Shown: in pieces, positions 29,953 through 40,884 of the stretch
Layout of the letters: every line of letters starts with the position of its first letter
Position numbering within the stretch: position 1 is the stretch's first letter
Assembly: GCF_034440735.1 (NCBI RefSeq)
Contig: NZ_CP140098.1
Location: forward strand, 2,039,501 to 2,103,500
Direction of reading: 5' to 3'
Length of the DNA: 64,000 nucleotides
Source of the DNA: Deinococcus sp. AB2017081
Lineage (GTDB): Bacteria; Deinococcota; Deinococci; Deinococcales; Deinococcaceae
Notes under the pieces: model-generated
Databases searched by the model: none
What the model was told of the DNA's origin: nothing
Seen by the model: the letters and a program-made list of their open reading frames with translations, nothing else
Position numbers and translations under genes: made by a program

Positions 29953-30876
29953 ATGCGTGTACTGCTCCCGGATCTCCCTGAATTCCGAGCCCTCAGGACC
30001 ACCTCCGAGCGCAGTGTGCCGGGCTGCGACCTGGCGTACTACGTTGACGGGCACGTGCCGGACGGCGAGGCCACGGGGGTCGTGCTGTGGTTTGCCTCAG
30101 CGGAGACCCGTGATCGCCTGCTCGCCACGCCGGGCCTGAAGTGGGTGCTGACCCTGACTGCCGGAATCGACCACATCCGGAATCTGATCCCGCCGGGGGT
30201 GCAGCTCTACAACGCCAACCGGCTGCACGAGCGGGCCGTGGCGGTGCACGCGCTGGCCGGAATGCTCACGGCCGCACGCGGCTTCCACCGCTTCCGGGAT
30301 GCGCAGGCCCGCCGCGAGTGGGCCTCACCGAAGACCATCAGCGAGTCCGGGCTGGTCAGCCTCGACCGTGCCCGCGTGGTGCTGTGGGGCTTCGGGCACA
30401 TCGGCCGGAATCTGGAAGACCTGCTGCGTCCATTCGACGTGTTCCTGAACGGCATTTCCTCGGCGACCACCGACAGCGAGCGCGACGAGTTCCTGGAGAC
30501 CGCCGACTTCGTCGTGCTGCTGCTGCCCAGCACGCCCGACACGGTCGGTATCGTGAATGCCGACATCCTGGGCCGGATCAGGCGCGGCGCGTGGCTGGTC
30601 AACGTCGGGCGCGGCAATCTGATCGTCCGGGATGACCTGATCGCCGCCCTCCACAGCGGACAGCTGTCGGGGGCCGTACTGGACGTGACCGATCCCGAGC
30701 CGCTGCCGCAGGACGATCCCCTGTGGGCCGAGGAGAACGTGGTCATCACTCCGCACATCGCCAGCACCACGACCGATCTGGTGTACCGGGGGGCCAGCCT
30801 GACCCGCGACTTCCTGATCGACTTCCAGCAGGGCCGTGAGCCGGAGGGTCTCGTCGAATCCTGGCGCAAGTACTGA
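29953..30876 (+). CDS. NAD-dependent D-2-hydroxyacid dehydrogenase family protein
   Basis: The 307-residue protein has the nucleotide-binding WGFGHIGRNLEDLL loop and the catalytic triad of the family: Arg in NVGRGNLIVRDDL, Glu in DVTDPEPLPQDDPLW and His in ITPHIAST. The substrate (2-hydroxy acid, glyoxylate or similar) cannot be told. CACAAT (29940-29945) ends 7 nt before the ATG. The gene is 17 nt from the convergent mnmA. Confidence 0.9.
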   Translation: MRVLLPDLPEFRALRTTSERSVPGCDLAYYVDGHVPDGEATGVVLWFASAETRDRLLATPGLKWVLTLTAGIDHIRNLIPPGVQLYNANRLHERAVAVHALAGMLTAARGFHRFRDAQARREWASPKTISESGLVSLDRARVVLWGFGHIGRNLEDLLRPFDVFLNGISSATTDSERDEFLETADFVVLLLPSTPDTVGIVNADILGRIRRGAWLVNVGRGNLIVRDDLIAALHSGQLSGAVLDVTDPEPLPQDDPLWAEENVVITPHIASTTTDLVYRGASLTRDFLIDFQQGREPEGLVESWRKY

Positions 30877-30893
30877 GCGTCAGGGCCTCATGG

Positions 30894-32036
<1,143 letters not shown>

Positions 32037-32314
32037 ACAGCCGCGCAGCTTAACAGGTTCGGTGTGGTGGCCGGCGTGAGCAGGAGGGCAATTCGGGGAC
32101 GCGGCCGGGCAGCGAGCGAACCCCTCGGTTTCACAGCTCTGCGAGTCCGCCCACTCGGGTCGTCTTTCCGCAAGTGGAAGCAAGAATTACTCAGCTCCAT
32201 TGAAACGCTAGATGTGCAGTGCGATGGAGCGCGGCTGGAACGCATCTTTTAGTCCCTCCCCCTTACCACGCTCGATGTGCAATAGAAATTGCGCTGTGCT
32301 GGTCGCGATGTTTG

Positions 32315-32352
32315 CCCCCTCCCTCCTTGTGGGGGAGGGTTGGGGAGGGGGG
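32315..32352. repeat. Pyrimidine/purine inverted element (REP-like)
   Basis: CCCCCTCCCTCC (32315-32326) faces a purine run GGGGGAGGG-TTGGGGAGG ending at 32352, with a TTGT turn between. The inverted C-rich/G-rich design resembles REP-type intergenic repeats found in many genomes. I see only this single copy in the window. Confidence 0.45.
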
Positions 32353-32401
32353 TGTCGGGCACGGCTTGCCCGTGTGCTGGACGCCATCCCTCTGTTCTGC
32401 C

Positions 32402-32429
32402 TTGACACGGCGGATTCTTTTGGTACATC
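32402..32429 (+). promoter_or_regulatory. Possible promoter pointing toward lysA
   Basis: Perfect TTGACA (32402-32407) is followed after 16 nt by TACATC (32424-32429). A start near 32436 would give a transcript with about 135 nt before lysA, in addition to the leaderless lysA promoter. Confidence 0.4.
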
Positions 32430-32560
32430 AAGTGTCCCCAGGGAACGGGCTCCATAAACCTCCAAACCAGATACAGCCACCTCTAGCGTCTCCACCCCCT
32501 CCCACCTCCCCGGCCAGACTGGACGAGGCCACCCCGCCCCGCCGGATCCGCGCCGCCCGG

Positions 32561-32566
32561 TACACT
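32561..32566 (+). promoter_or_regulatory. -10 element for leaderless lysA
   Basis: TACACT ends 6 nt before the GTG at 32573. Confidence 0.65.
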
Positions 32567-32572
32567 CGCTGC

Positions 32573-33712
32573 GTGAGCATTCCCCGTGACGCCCTGCAAG
32601 CCGCTGCCGACGCCCACGGCACGCCCCTGTACGTCTACGACGCCGCCGAACTGGACGCGGCGCTGGCCCGGGTGCGGGACGCTTTTGGGGACGCCCGCGT
32701 GTACTACGCGATGAAGGCCAATCCGAACCTGACGCTGCTGCGCCGCCTGCACGCGGCGGGCGTGGGCTTCGAGTGTGTCAGTGCCGGCGAACTGGCCCGG
32801 GCCGAGCACATCGGCGCGGCGGGGGCGAACATTCTCGTGAACGGCCCTGCGAAATCCGAGGCGGAATACGCGGCCGGTGCCCGGCTGGGCGCGACCTTCA
32901 TCGTCGACCGTGCCGAGGAGGTCTCGCTGCTGCCGCCGGCGTCCCGGGCGCTGGTGCGCGTGAATCCGGCGCTGGCGGTCAGTACGCATGACCACCTCGC
33001 CACGGGCGCGGCCGGGAGCAAGTTCGGCGTCACGCTGGAACAGGCCCCACGGGTGCTGGATGCCCTGCGGGCAGCCGGTCACGACGCGCTGGGCCTGCAC
33101 GTCCACATCGGCAGCGCGATCCGTGACGCGGGAGATTTTACGGCCGCGTTTGGCCGTCTGACAGACCTGCGTGAACGAACTGGCCCGCTGACGGTGCTCG
33201 ATGCGGGCGGCGGTTGGGGCCTGGACGCCGACCTGCATGGCATTGCCCGCGAGGCCCGGCACGCGGCGCAGGCGTTCGGGGCCGAGCTGTGGGTGGAACC
33301 CGGCCGTTACCTCGTGGCGCGGGCCGGGCAGCTCCTGACACGGGTGGTCGGCACCAAGCACACCGGGCGGAACTTCGTGCTGGTCGATGCCGGCATGACC
33401 GAGCTGCTGCGGCCCATGCTGTACGGAGCGGTGCATCCCGTGGCCCCGCTGTGGAGTGCCCCGGATCAGCAGGCCTGGGACATCGCCGGCCCCGCGTGCG
33501 AGAGCGGCGACGTGCTGGCGCGGGACGTGCCGCTGCCCACCCCGGAGCGCGGGCACCTGCTGGCATTCGCCGAGGCCGGGGCCTATGGCGCCGCCATGAG
33601 CAGCACGTACCTGACCCGCTCCCGCCCCGCCGAGGTGCTGTGCGAGGGTGATCAGTGGACGCTGGTTCGCCGCCGCGAGACGCCCCAGGACGTGTGGGCC
33701 GCCGAGGAGTGA
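32573..33712 (+). CDS. lysA: Diaminopimelate decarboxylase
   Basis: It converts meso-diaminopimelate to lysine with PLP. The 379-residue fold-type III enzyme has the Schiff-base lysine in VYYAMKANPNLTLL near 49-62, GVGFECVSAGEL, HVHIGSAIRD, and the active-site cysteine motif CESGDVLARDVPLP. The GTG at 32573 gives MSIPRDALQAAADAHGTPLYVYD. A longer frame beginning far upstream includes non-coding sequence. The lysine pathway partners are not in the window. Confidence 0.93.
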   Translation: MSIPRDALQAAADAHGTPLYVYDAAELDAALARVRDAFGDARVYYAMKANPNLTLLRRLHAAGVGFECVSAGELARAEHIGAAGANILVNGPAKSEAEYAAGARLGATFIVDRAEEVSLLPPASRALVRVNPALAVSTHDHLATGAAGSKFGVTLEQAPRVLDALRAAGHDALGLHVHIGSAIRDAGDFTAAFGRLTDLRERTGPLTVLDAGGGWGLDADLHGIAREARHAAQAFGAELWVEPGRYLVARAGQLLTRVVGTKHTGRNFVLVDAGMTELLRPMLYGAVHPVAPLWSAPDQQAWDIAGPACESGDVLARDVPLPTPERGHLLAFAEAGAYGAAMSSTYLTRSRPAEVLCEGDQWTLVRRRETPQDVWAAEE

Positions 33713-33734
33713 GGCCAGTCCGCAGTCCCAGCCC

Positions 33735-34376
<642 letters not shown>

Positions 34377-34428
34377 TCGGGGCAGCTCCTTTCCGGAACG
34401 GGGGGGCGGTGGGTTGTCGGTCACCCCG

Positions 34429-34434
34429 AGTGTA
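34429..34434 (-). promoter_or_regulatory. -10 element of the phospholipase A2 gene
   Basis: TACACT on the minus strand (34434-34429) would start transcription about 46 nt before the ATG at 34376, leaving room for the AAGGAG ribosome site. The -35 is weak. Confidence 0.45.
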
Positions 34435-34469
34435 AAGGTGCGGGTCAGGGCCGTGCCAGCACCCCCCCA

Positions 34470-34475
34470 TATCAT
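34470..34475 (+). promoter_or_regulatory. -10 element for the leaderless TetR gene
   Basis: TATCAT ends 7 nt before the GTG at 34483. The element overlaps an in-frame ATG at 34474. Confidence 0.5.
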
Positions 34476-34482
34476 GGCGGGC

Positions 34483-35085
34483 GTGAGTGTTCCGCCCGCA
34501 TCCCAGCCGCAGTCCCAGCCCGTGCCCGACACGACCCGCGCCCGGATTCAGCATGAGGCCGCGCGGCTGTTCGTCCAGGGCGGCTACCACGGGGTGAGCA
34601 TGCGCGAGGTGGCCCAGGCGGTCGGGGTGACCAAACCGGCGCTGTATCACCATTTCGCCGACAAGGAGGCGCTGTTCCTGTCGCTGCTCGACGGCGCGGT
34701 GGGGGGGCTGGCACGGTTGGTGGCCGCCGCGTCCGCGCAGCACGACCTGCGCACCCAGCTGCACACCCTGATCGACGGTCTGATCGCCAGCGCCCCCGAG
34801 CAGCGTGTGGGCCTGCAACTGGCCGGGGAGCTGCGCCACATCGATGCCGCGCGCCGCGCCGCCTTCGAGGTGGCGTATCGCCGCGTGTGGATGGGTGGCC
34901 TGACCGAGCTGTTCGAGTACGCGGCCGCGCGCGGGGAGCTGCGCGTGGATCTGCCGCCCGCCACCCTGACGCGGGCCTTCCTGGCGCTGCTGTATCCACT
35001 CGTGACCGGGACGCCGCCGGCCGATCCGCCGGGCACCGCCCGCGCCCTGCTGGCGGTGTATCTGGACGGGGCCACCCCCCACTGA
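34483..35085 (+). CDS. TetR-family transcriptional regulator
   Basis: The 200-residue protein has a TetR helix-turn-helix ([22 protein letters not shown], cited in parts, near 35-55) and a helical ligand domain. The start is uncertain: GTG at 34483 fits the -10, while an in-frame ATG at 34474 would add three residues. A perfect 17-bp palindrome lies 8 nt after its stop codon and just before terC, and the PLA2 gene is divergent. All three are plausible targets. Confidence 0.87.
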   Translation: MSVPPASQPQSQPVPDTTRARIQHEAARLFVQGGYHGVSMREVAQAVGVTKPALYHHFADKEALFLSLLDGAVGGLARLVAAASAQHDLRTQLHTLIDGLIASAPEQRVGLQLAGELRHIDAARRAAFEVAYRRVWMGGLTELFEYAAARGELRVDLPPATLTRAFLALLYPLVTGTPPADPPGTARALLAVYLDGATPH

Positions 35086-35093
35086 CCCCCGTC

Positions 35094-35110
35094 CATGAAG
35101 GGCCTTCATG
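35094..35110. promoter_or_regulatory. Perfect palindromic operator CATGAAGG-G-CCTTCATG
   Basis: The 17-nt palindrome CATGAAGGGCCTTCATG has two 8-nt arms around a central G. A further half-site CATGAA is at 35118-35123. It covers the expected -35 position (35106-35111) for the TAGACT -10 at 35129-35134. This is the geometry expected for a TetR repressor acting on terC. Confidence 0.7.
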
Positions 35111-35128
35111 TGCCTGACATGAACGGTG

Positions 35129-35134
35129 TAGACT
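35129..35134 (+). promoter_or_regulatory. -10 element of the terC promoter
   Basis: TAGACT at 35129-35134 would start transcription near 35141, giving a leader of about 110 nt. GGAG at 35240-35243 lies before the terC ATG. Confidence 0.55.
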
Positions 35135-35250
35135 TTCTCCACGAACATGGCTGGCGACGCGCCGCACGGGCGCGGTGACGGGAATTCTCCCTCTTCGGTG
35201 TCCTGGACGTGCGTGGCAGCGTCCCCTTCCCCCAACTGTGGAGTTACACA

Positions 35251-36033
35251 ATGGAATCACTGTTCGCCTGGGTGACCCAGCCGGAGGCTTGGCTGGCCTT
35301 CGCCACACTGCTGATGCTCGAGATCGTGCTCGGGATCGACAACGTCATCTTCATCTCGATCCTGGCTGGGAAGCTCCCGCCGGAGCAGCAGCAGCGGGCC
35401 CGAACCGTCGGTCTGATGGCGGCGCTGCTCATGCGCCTGGGACTGCTGTTCTCGATCACATGGGTCTACAGTCTCAAGACGGATCTGTTCGCCATCGGGG
35501 GCATGGGCTTCTCGGGGCGCGACCTGATCCTCATCGGAGGTGGCCTGTTCCTGCTCTACAAAGCCGTGGTCGAGATGCACGAGCAGCTCGAGGGCCACGG
35601 CGCGGCGGTCGGTGCGGGCGATGCGAAGGTCACCGGAGCCGTCTCCCGGGGCTTCGCGGCGACGATCGCTCAGATCATGGTGCTGGACATCGTCTTCAGT
35701 CTGGACTCGGTGATCACGGCGGTCGGGATGGCCGATGACATCGGGGTGATGGTGGCGGCCGTCGTGGTGACGGTGGCGATCATGCTGTTCGCGGCACGGC
35801 CGATCGGCGAGTTCGTGCAGGCCCACCCCACGGTCAAGATGCTGGCCCTCGCCTTCCTGCTCCTGATCGGTGTGAACCTGGTGGCCGACGGGTTCGGGTT
35901 CAAGATTCCCAAGGGATACACGTACTTCGCCATGGGGTTCTCGCTGGCGGTCGAGTTCCTGAACCTGCGGGCACGGCGGCTGCGCGCGGCCGCCGCCCCG
36001 GATCCGCATCCCGAGCCGGGCGTCCAGTCGTAG
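35251..36033 (+). CDS. TerC-family integral membrane protein
   Basis: The 260-residue protein has about seven membrane helices with the TerC acidic motifs EIVLGIDNVIFISILAGKLP at 24-43 (cited in part) and VLDIVFSLDSVITAVGM in the middle, each with intramembrane Asp residues. The family includes manganese exporters and tellurite-resistance proteins. No yybP-ykoY manganese riboswitch is recognisable in the leader; regulation is more likely via the palindrome upstream. The C-terminal 25 residues are cytoplasmic and Arg/Ala-rich. Confidence 0.9.
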   Translation: MESLFAWVTQPEAWLAFATLLMLEIVLGIDNVIFISILAGKLPPEQQQRARTVGLMAALLMRLGLLFSITWVYSLKTDLFAIGGMGFSGRDLILIGGGLFLLYKAVVEMHEQLEGHGAAVGAGDAKVTGAVSRGFAATIAQIMVLDIVFSLDSVITAVGMADDIGVMVAAVVVTVAIMLFAARPIGEFVQAHPTVKMLALAFLLLIGVNLVADGFGFKIPKGYTYFAMGFSLAVEFLNLRARRLRAAAAPDPHPEPGVQS

Positions 36034-36047
36034 GTCACCGCAGGACA

Positions 36048-36079
36048 GCGGCGCGCCGGGCATGCTCCCGGCGCGCCGC
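36048..36079 (+). terminator. Hairpin after terC
   Basis: A perfect 13-bp GC-only stem (36048-36060 with 36067-36079) with loop CATGCT starts 15 nt after the terC stop. There is no T-run. Confidence 0.6.
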
Positions 36080-36109
36080 CCTGCCGAACCCGACCGGGCC
36101 GCGATCCGC

Positions 36110-36115
36110 TAGCAT
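36110..36115 (+). promoter_or_regulatory. -10 element for the small protein gene at 36142
   Basis: TAGCAT (36110-36115) would start a transcript near 36122 that contains AGAGGAGG (36127-36134), 7 nt before the GTG. Confidence 0.5.
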
Positions 36116-36141
36116 GGCCGCGCCATAGAGGAGGCTCCGCT

Positions 36142-36399
36142 GTGCCCGTCACCCGTCTGGAAATCTGTACCGAACACCTGTCCATTGATGACCGCGAGAA
36201 CCTGCTGGACGCCGTCTGGAGTGCCCTGCGGATCAGTCCGGGCATGGTGACAGCCGACGGGAACGTCGAACTCACCCTGAGTCAGTGTGGGGCCACGACC
36301 GCCCCCGAGGACGCCCCGCTCGTCCGGGTGGACGGCCACGAGTACCGCAATGTCACGCCTGAGCGGCTCGTCACCCTGATGAAGCGCTGGTCGCGCTGA
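36142..36399 (+). CDS. Small protein resembling a degenerate NuoE-type thioredoxin-like ferredoxin domain
   Basis: The 85-residue protein MPVTRLEICTEHLS... has the spacing of the C-terminal [2Fe-2S] thioredoxin-like domain of NuoE: a beta strand with Cys9, VELTLSQCGATTAPEDAPLVRVDGHEYRNVTPE later. Only two cysteines (9 and 49) remain of the usual four, so cluster binding is doubtful. The GTG is well supported by AGAGGAGG. Family assignment is tentative; it could be an unrelated small alpha/beta protein. Confidence 0.6.
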   Translation: MPVTRLEICTEHLSIDDRENLLDAVWSALRISPGMVTADGNVELTLSQCGATTAPEDAPLVRVDGHEYRNVTPERLVTLMKRWSR

Positions 36400-36408
36400 G
36401 CAAGGCGC

Positions 36409-37707
36409 TCACGGTGGTGCCGGACTCAGCGCTGCCGGCGCCCTCAACGCTCCCAGTGCCGCCTCCAGCGTCGTGTCCCGGCCCGTGGTGGTCAGCGCCG
36501 CCACGTCCAGCGGAGCGACCACGTCGGGCGTGACCCGTTCCGGAAGGGGCTGGGTCTCGGTGAGAAAGCCGCGCAGCACCGTGACCGTGAGCAGGCCGCC
36601 ATCGGGCAGGGCCTCGAAGGTCACGCCGCTGTTGCACACCCCGCGCGTCACCTCACCCACCGCCGGCACGCCGGCCTGCTGGGCGTAATACGCGAAGACC
36701 TCGGCACACGACGCGGTGTCGGGGCCGACGAGCACGGCGGCCGGGCCTGACCACACCCGCGTGGCGGGCGGGGGCGTGCCCGGCGCAGGGGGGCGGCGGG
36801 GCACGCCCCCGTTGAGTCCCAGCATGGTCTGGGCTCCCCAGCGGAACTGCATGCGGTACGTCACCGGCGCGAAGATGCTCGCTGCGGCCACACACTGGTT
36901 CAGCCCCCCACCGGAGTTGAAGCGCAGGTCCACGACCAGTCCCCGGGCGCCCCGTGCCTGGGCCTCCTGCACCCGCTTGAGGAACAGGTCGGCCGAGTCG
37001 GCCGGCAGGAAGGAGGGAATCGTGACGACCGCCACCTGCCCGTCCGTACCGGCCCACGCGAGGGTCGGTTCGTCGCGTGGCGCGAGGGCCGTGGTTTCCA
37101 GACTGAGGGCGACGTCGGCTGCACCGGCCCGCCGGACGGTGACGGCCAGCGTCTCCCACTCGCGTTCCAGCTTCGTGAACTCGTTCGGCCCCACGGCCGC
37201 GTTCTCCAGGCCGCGCCGACCGGCCGCCTGGCCGTTCACGGTGGTCAGGACGTCACGCGCCTGCAGGCCGGCCTCGGCCGCCGGGCTGCCCGGGATCACC
37301 GATACCACCAGCAGGCCGCCGTCCACCCGCACGACCCGGACGCCCGAGCGCTGTACCGGCAGGTTGCGGGAGATCTCGTCGAGCCTCCGGGCGGCGTCGG
37401 GGTCGCGGACGCTGGTGTGGGCGTCGCCGAGTTCGGTGAACAGCTGGGTCAGCACCTCGCGCGCCGTGCCATACGGGCATGTCTCGGTCTGGGCGGCGCA
37501 CCGTTCGTCCAGCACCGCACGGTACTTGCGGGTCAGGGTATCCAGATCCGCCGCCGACCAGCCGTAATAGTCGCGCGCCACCTCGTCGGCTGCGGCCCGG
37601 AACAGGTCGGTCGCGGGGCTGGCATGGGCGGCCACGCCCAGGACGCTGCCCGCGACCAGGACGCGCAGGGTGACGGAGCGCCGCCATACGGACGCGGTGG
37701 AAGGCAC
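36409..37707 (-). CDS. S41-family (C-terminal processing) peptidase, secreted
   Basis: The 432-residue protein has a signal peptide ([18 protein letters not shown]), an N-terminal helical region, a PDZ domain near 120-180 ([19 protein letters not shown]) and an S41 catalytic domain. That domain has [20 protein letters not shown], the serine in [17 protein letters not shown] and a following [11 protein letters not shown]. It likely acts on periplasmic proteins. The start is GTG at 37707, with TACGCT (minus strand) 5 nt before it. Confidence 0.88.
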   Translation of the reverse strand: MPSTASVWRRSVTLRVLVAGSVLGVAAHASPATDLFRAAADEVARDYYGWSAADLDTLTRKYRAVLDERCAAQTETCPYGTAREVLTQLFTELGDAHTSVRDPDAARRLDEISRNLPVQRSGVRVVRVDGGLLVVSVIPGSPAAEAGLQARDVLTTVNGQAAGRRGLENAAVGPNEFTKLEREWETLAVTVRRAGAADVALSLETTALAPRDEPTLAWAGTDGQVAVVTIPSFLPADSADLFLKRVQEAQARGARGLVVDLRFNSGGGLNQCVAAASIFAPVTYRMQFRWGAQTMLGLNGGVPRRPPAPGTPPPATRVWSGPAAVLVGPDTASCAEVFAYYAQQAGVPAVGEVTRGVCNSGVTFEALPDGGLLTVTVLRGFLTETQPLPERVTPDVVAPLDVAALTTTGRDTTLEAALGALRAPAALSPAPP

Positions 37708-37778
37708 ACGTCAGCGTAGGCCGCCGGACAGGTGAAGATCAGATCAAGGCCACAATTGGTGCCCGCCCCGGGTGGGCG

Positions 37779-38327
37779 TCACAGGCGGGCCTGCGCCTTG
37801 AGGTTGGTCAGCTCCACCGTCTCGCCCTGGATGGCCGTGCCCGTGACGACCTGAAAGCCGAAATAGCCGCGCCCGCTCCTGGCGGCGGTGTCCAGCGCCG
37901 GGCCGCTGAGCGTGAAGGGCACGCTGGCCCGCGCCTGCACGTTCAGCGTACCGATCCCCTGCGCCGTCTCGTCCTGGGGCTCACAGGCGTAGAGGGTCGG
38001 TGCGCCCAGCACGCCCGGCACGCGCATGCACCGGCCCTCCAGCGCGTCCAGGGAGGGCCGGACATACAGCTTCACGGTTCCCAGGGTTCCCCCGGAGGCC
38101 GCGTCGTACAGCGCGTCCCCTCGGATCGTGAGTCCCTGGAGGGCGGCGGGCAGGGTCGAGCCGCGCAGGCCGTCCTGATCCACGTACACCACCTTCCCCT
38201 GCGTGATGAAGGTGTTGGCGAGCGGCACGGTGGTGTCCGGGAGCGGCACGCTGGGCGTGGGGATGGTGCCGCATGCGGCCAGCAGCGGCGCGAGCAGGAG
38301 ACGGGCATGGGGACGTCGGCTGGACAT
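37779..38327 (-). CDS. Predicted lipoprotein of unknown function
   Basis: The 182-residue protein has a lipobox (LLLAPLLAAC, cysteine near 19), a Pro/Thr-rich stretch, and then a beta-rich domain of repeated short strands (TLPAALQGLTIRGDALYD, GTVKLYVRPSLD, LNVQARASVPFTL). I do not recognise a family. GGAGG lies just before the ATG. It follows the S41 gene on the same strand by 71 nt, and expression may be linked. Confidence 0.75.
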   Translation of the reverse strand: MSSRRPHARLLLAPLLAACGTIPTPSVPLPDTTVPLANTFITQGKVVYVDQDGLRGSTLPAALQGLTIRGDALYDAASGGTLGTVKLYVRPSLDALEGRCMRVPGVLGAPTLYACEPQDETAQGIGTLNVQARASVPFTLSGPALDTAARSGRGYFGFQVVTGTAIQGETVELTNLKAQARL

Positions 38328-38421
38328 GGGGGGCCTCCGGTCAGGCGGGGGACGGGGACGACGGGTGGACGCTGCCCGCCACCATAGCGACTGCGTCTGA
38401 CAGGCGGGTCACACGCTCTGC

Positions 38422-38427
38422 TAGCCT
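38422..38427 (+). promoter_or_regulatory. -10 element for the leaderless rRNA methyltransferase gene
   Basis: TAGCCT ends 6 nt before the GTG at 38434. Confidence 0.6.
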
Positions 38428-38433
38428 TGGCCC

Positions 38434-39612
38434 GTGAAGCGCCGTCCCACCGTCACCCTCCAGGCCGCCGCCGTCCGGCGCATCGCGGGCCGCTACCCCT
38501 TCGGGCACCGTGCCGACATCGCCAGCAGCGACGCGGGCATCGAGCCGGGCGAGGTCGTGGACGTGCGCGGCCCCACCGGCCCGGTACTGGCCCGGGGCTA
38601 CTTCAATCCGGACGGCGGTACTCCCCTGCGCCTGCTCACGTGGACCGGCGAGGACATCGACGCCGCGTTCTACCGGCGGCGGGTGCGTGCGGCCCTGGAA
38701 CGCCGCGCCGGGCGGATCCACGGCACCGACGCCATGCGCGTCCTGCATGCCGAGGCCGATGGGCTGCCCGGTGTCGTGGCGGATCAGTTCGGCTCCGTGC
38801 TGGCGGTGCAGCTGCGCAACGCCGGCGTGGAGCGCCACCGCGACGTGATCGTGCAGGCCCTGAAGGCCGAGACGGGGGCCGAGTCCGCCTACGAGCGCAG
38901 CGATACCGGGGAGCGCCGCCGGGAGGGCCTCGACCTGCGTTCCGGCGTCCTGTGGGGTGAGGTTCCGGAGCGGGTGACCTTCCACGAGGACGATCTCAAG
39001 CTGCACTTCGCGCCCATGGACGCCCAGAAGACCGGATTCTTCCTCGACCAGCGCGACAACCGCCGGATGCTGCGCTCCATGGTGCAGCCGGGGCAGGGCT
39101 TCCTCGACGTGTACTCGTACACCGGAGGCTTCAGTCTGCACGCGGCGAAGGCTGGGGCACAGGCCGTCGCCGTCGACAAGGATCAGGTCGCCCTGGCCGC
39201 GCTGGAGGGAGCCGCCCGAACCAACGGCGTGCAGGTCGGCGTACGCTGGGGCGATGCGCTGGAGGTGCTGCGTACCCTCTCCAGGGATCGCCGCCGCTTC
39301 CAGGTGGCTGTGCTCGACCCGCCCACCCTGGCCAAGCGCCGGGACGACGTGCCCGGAGCCAAGCGGATCTTCACCGACGGCGCGGCGCTGGCGCTGGGCA
39401 TGCTCGACCCCGGCGGGCTGCTGCTGGTCAGCACGTGTGCCCACTACATCCGCGTGGACGACCTGCTCGACGCGTCCCGGGTGGCCGCCGCCACCGCCGG
39501 CTGCGACGCCGAGGTGCTGGACGTGACCTACCAGCCCGCCGATCATCCGCACCTGCTCAGCGTGCCCGAGAGCCTGTACCTCAAGAGTGTGCTGCTGCGC
39601 CGACAGACCTGA
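38434..39612 (+). CDS. PUA-domain class I SAM-dependent rRNA methyltransferase (RlmI/RlmK-like)
   Basis: The 392-residue protein has an N-terminal PUA domain (about 1-90), a middle EEHEE region with RVLHAEADGLPGVVADQFG, and a C-terminal Rossmann methyltransferase domain with GFFLDQRDNRR, DVYSYTGGFSLHAAKAGA, VAVDKDQVAL and the AVLDPPTLAK motif. This matches RlmI, which makes m5C in 23S rRNA; the exact target base is inference. A strong hairpin follows the stop codon. Confidence 0.92.
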   Translation: MKRRPTVTLQAAAVRRIAGRYPFGHRADIASSDAGIEPGEVVDVRGPTGPVLARGYFNPDGGTPLRLLTWTGEDIDAAFYRRRVRAALERRAGRIHGTDAMRVLHAEADGLPGVVADQFGSVLAVQLRNAGVERHRDVIVQALKAETGAESAYERSDTGERRREGLDLRSGVLWGEVPERVTFHEDDLKLHFAPMDAQKTGFFLDQRDNRRMLRSMVQPGQGFLDVYSYTGGFSLHAAKAGAQAVAVDKDQVALAALEGAARTNGVQVGVRWGDALEVLRTLSRDRRRFQVAVLDPPTLAKRRDDVPGAKRIFTDGAALALGMLDPGGLLLVSTCAHYIRVDDLLDASRVAAATAGCDAEVLDVTYQPADHPHLLSVPESLYLKSVLLRRQT

Positions 39613-40052
39613 CCGCAGAGTTCAGAGGCAGTGAGAGATGCCCTCACTGCCTCTGAACCGAGCGGAGCGAGTCCTTGACAGGGCAGCGGCCTCCGTGGAG
39701 CCCTGGGGCATCGTCACAGCCCCGGGGCGCAACTGAACACCGCTGTGGGTCGCTGCGGTGCCGCTGGCCCATGGGCATCACGGTCGCAACGGACACCCCC
39801 ACACGCCCCGCGTCCTGACCGCTCACAGCGACTGGTGTGGCGTGGATCGATCGCACCGGGTGCCGGAGCGGTTCCGGCCGCAGGGCACGGTGGGGAGGGC
39901 ATGGTGCGGATGACCGCGGTGTGTGAACCCGTGCCGTCGGCCCCGGCGAACCGTGGGGTATGGAGAGGACGGTGTTTCGGCCGCCTCCGTCCCGTTCCAG
40001 GTTGGGCAGGTGGTTCTGGAGTGGACGCCGGATCGCATATGCTACGGACTAC
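39613..40052. other. 440-nt intergenic region before the TrmB-type gene
   Basis: After the hairpin at 39620-39658 I see no convincing gene: open frames here lack codon-position bias or family sequence. A second short hairpin (CCTGGGGC/GCCCCGGG, 39702-39709 with 39719-39726) is present, and TATGCT at 40038-40043 precedes the next start by 9 nt. A TTGACA at 39675 has no matching -10. The content is otherwise unexplained. Confidence 0.55.
39620..39658 (+). terminator. Perfect 16-bp hairpin after the rRNA methyltransferase gene
   Basis: Arms GTTCAGAGGCAGTGAG (39620-39635) and its exact complement (39643-39658) with loop AGATGCC lie 8 nt beyond the stop codon. No T-run follows. Confidence 0.6.
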
Positions 40053-40744
<692 letters not shown>

Positions 40745-40748
<4 letters not shown>

Positions 40749-40773
40749 CAACCTCGGGAACCGCTGTTAACCT
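40745..40773 (+). promoter_or_regulatory. Promoter of tRNA-Ala
   Basis: Perfect TTGACA (40745-40750), 17-nt spacer, TAACCT (40768-40773), giving a start near 40780, about 26 nt before the mature tRNA. The -35 includes the TGA stop of the preceding gene. Confidence 0.8.
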
Positions 40774-40805
40774 AGCTGAGCCCTGAAGAGGGCAAGCACA
40801 AAAGA

Positions 40806-40881
<76 letters not shown>

Positions 40882-40884
40882 ACC

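Larger units (their letters stand above)
32037..32572. other. 536-nt intergenic region between mnmA and lysA
   Basis: No convincing gene. The region is less GC-rich than its surroundings, with scattered A/T-rich words, and includes a pyrimidine/purine foldback at 32315-32352 and a possible promoter at 32402-32429. Short segments around 32212 and 32272 share the word GATGTGCA. The lysA -10 lies at its right end. Nothing identifies a riboswitch or RNA family, although a small RNA cannot be excluded. Confidence 0.6.

Noticed and set aside
35140..35250. yybP-ykoY manganese riboswitch in the terC leader
   Set aside because: The conserved GGGGAGUA and ACUCCC-like elements of that riboswitch are not present; the leader only has short GC hairpins.
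39675..39680. TTGACA as promoter of the TrmB gene
   Set aside because: No -10-like hexamer lies 15-19 nt downstream; the gene has its own TATGCT close to the ATG.
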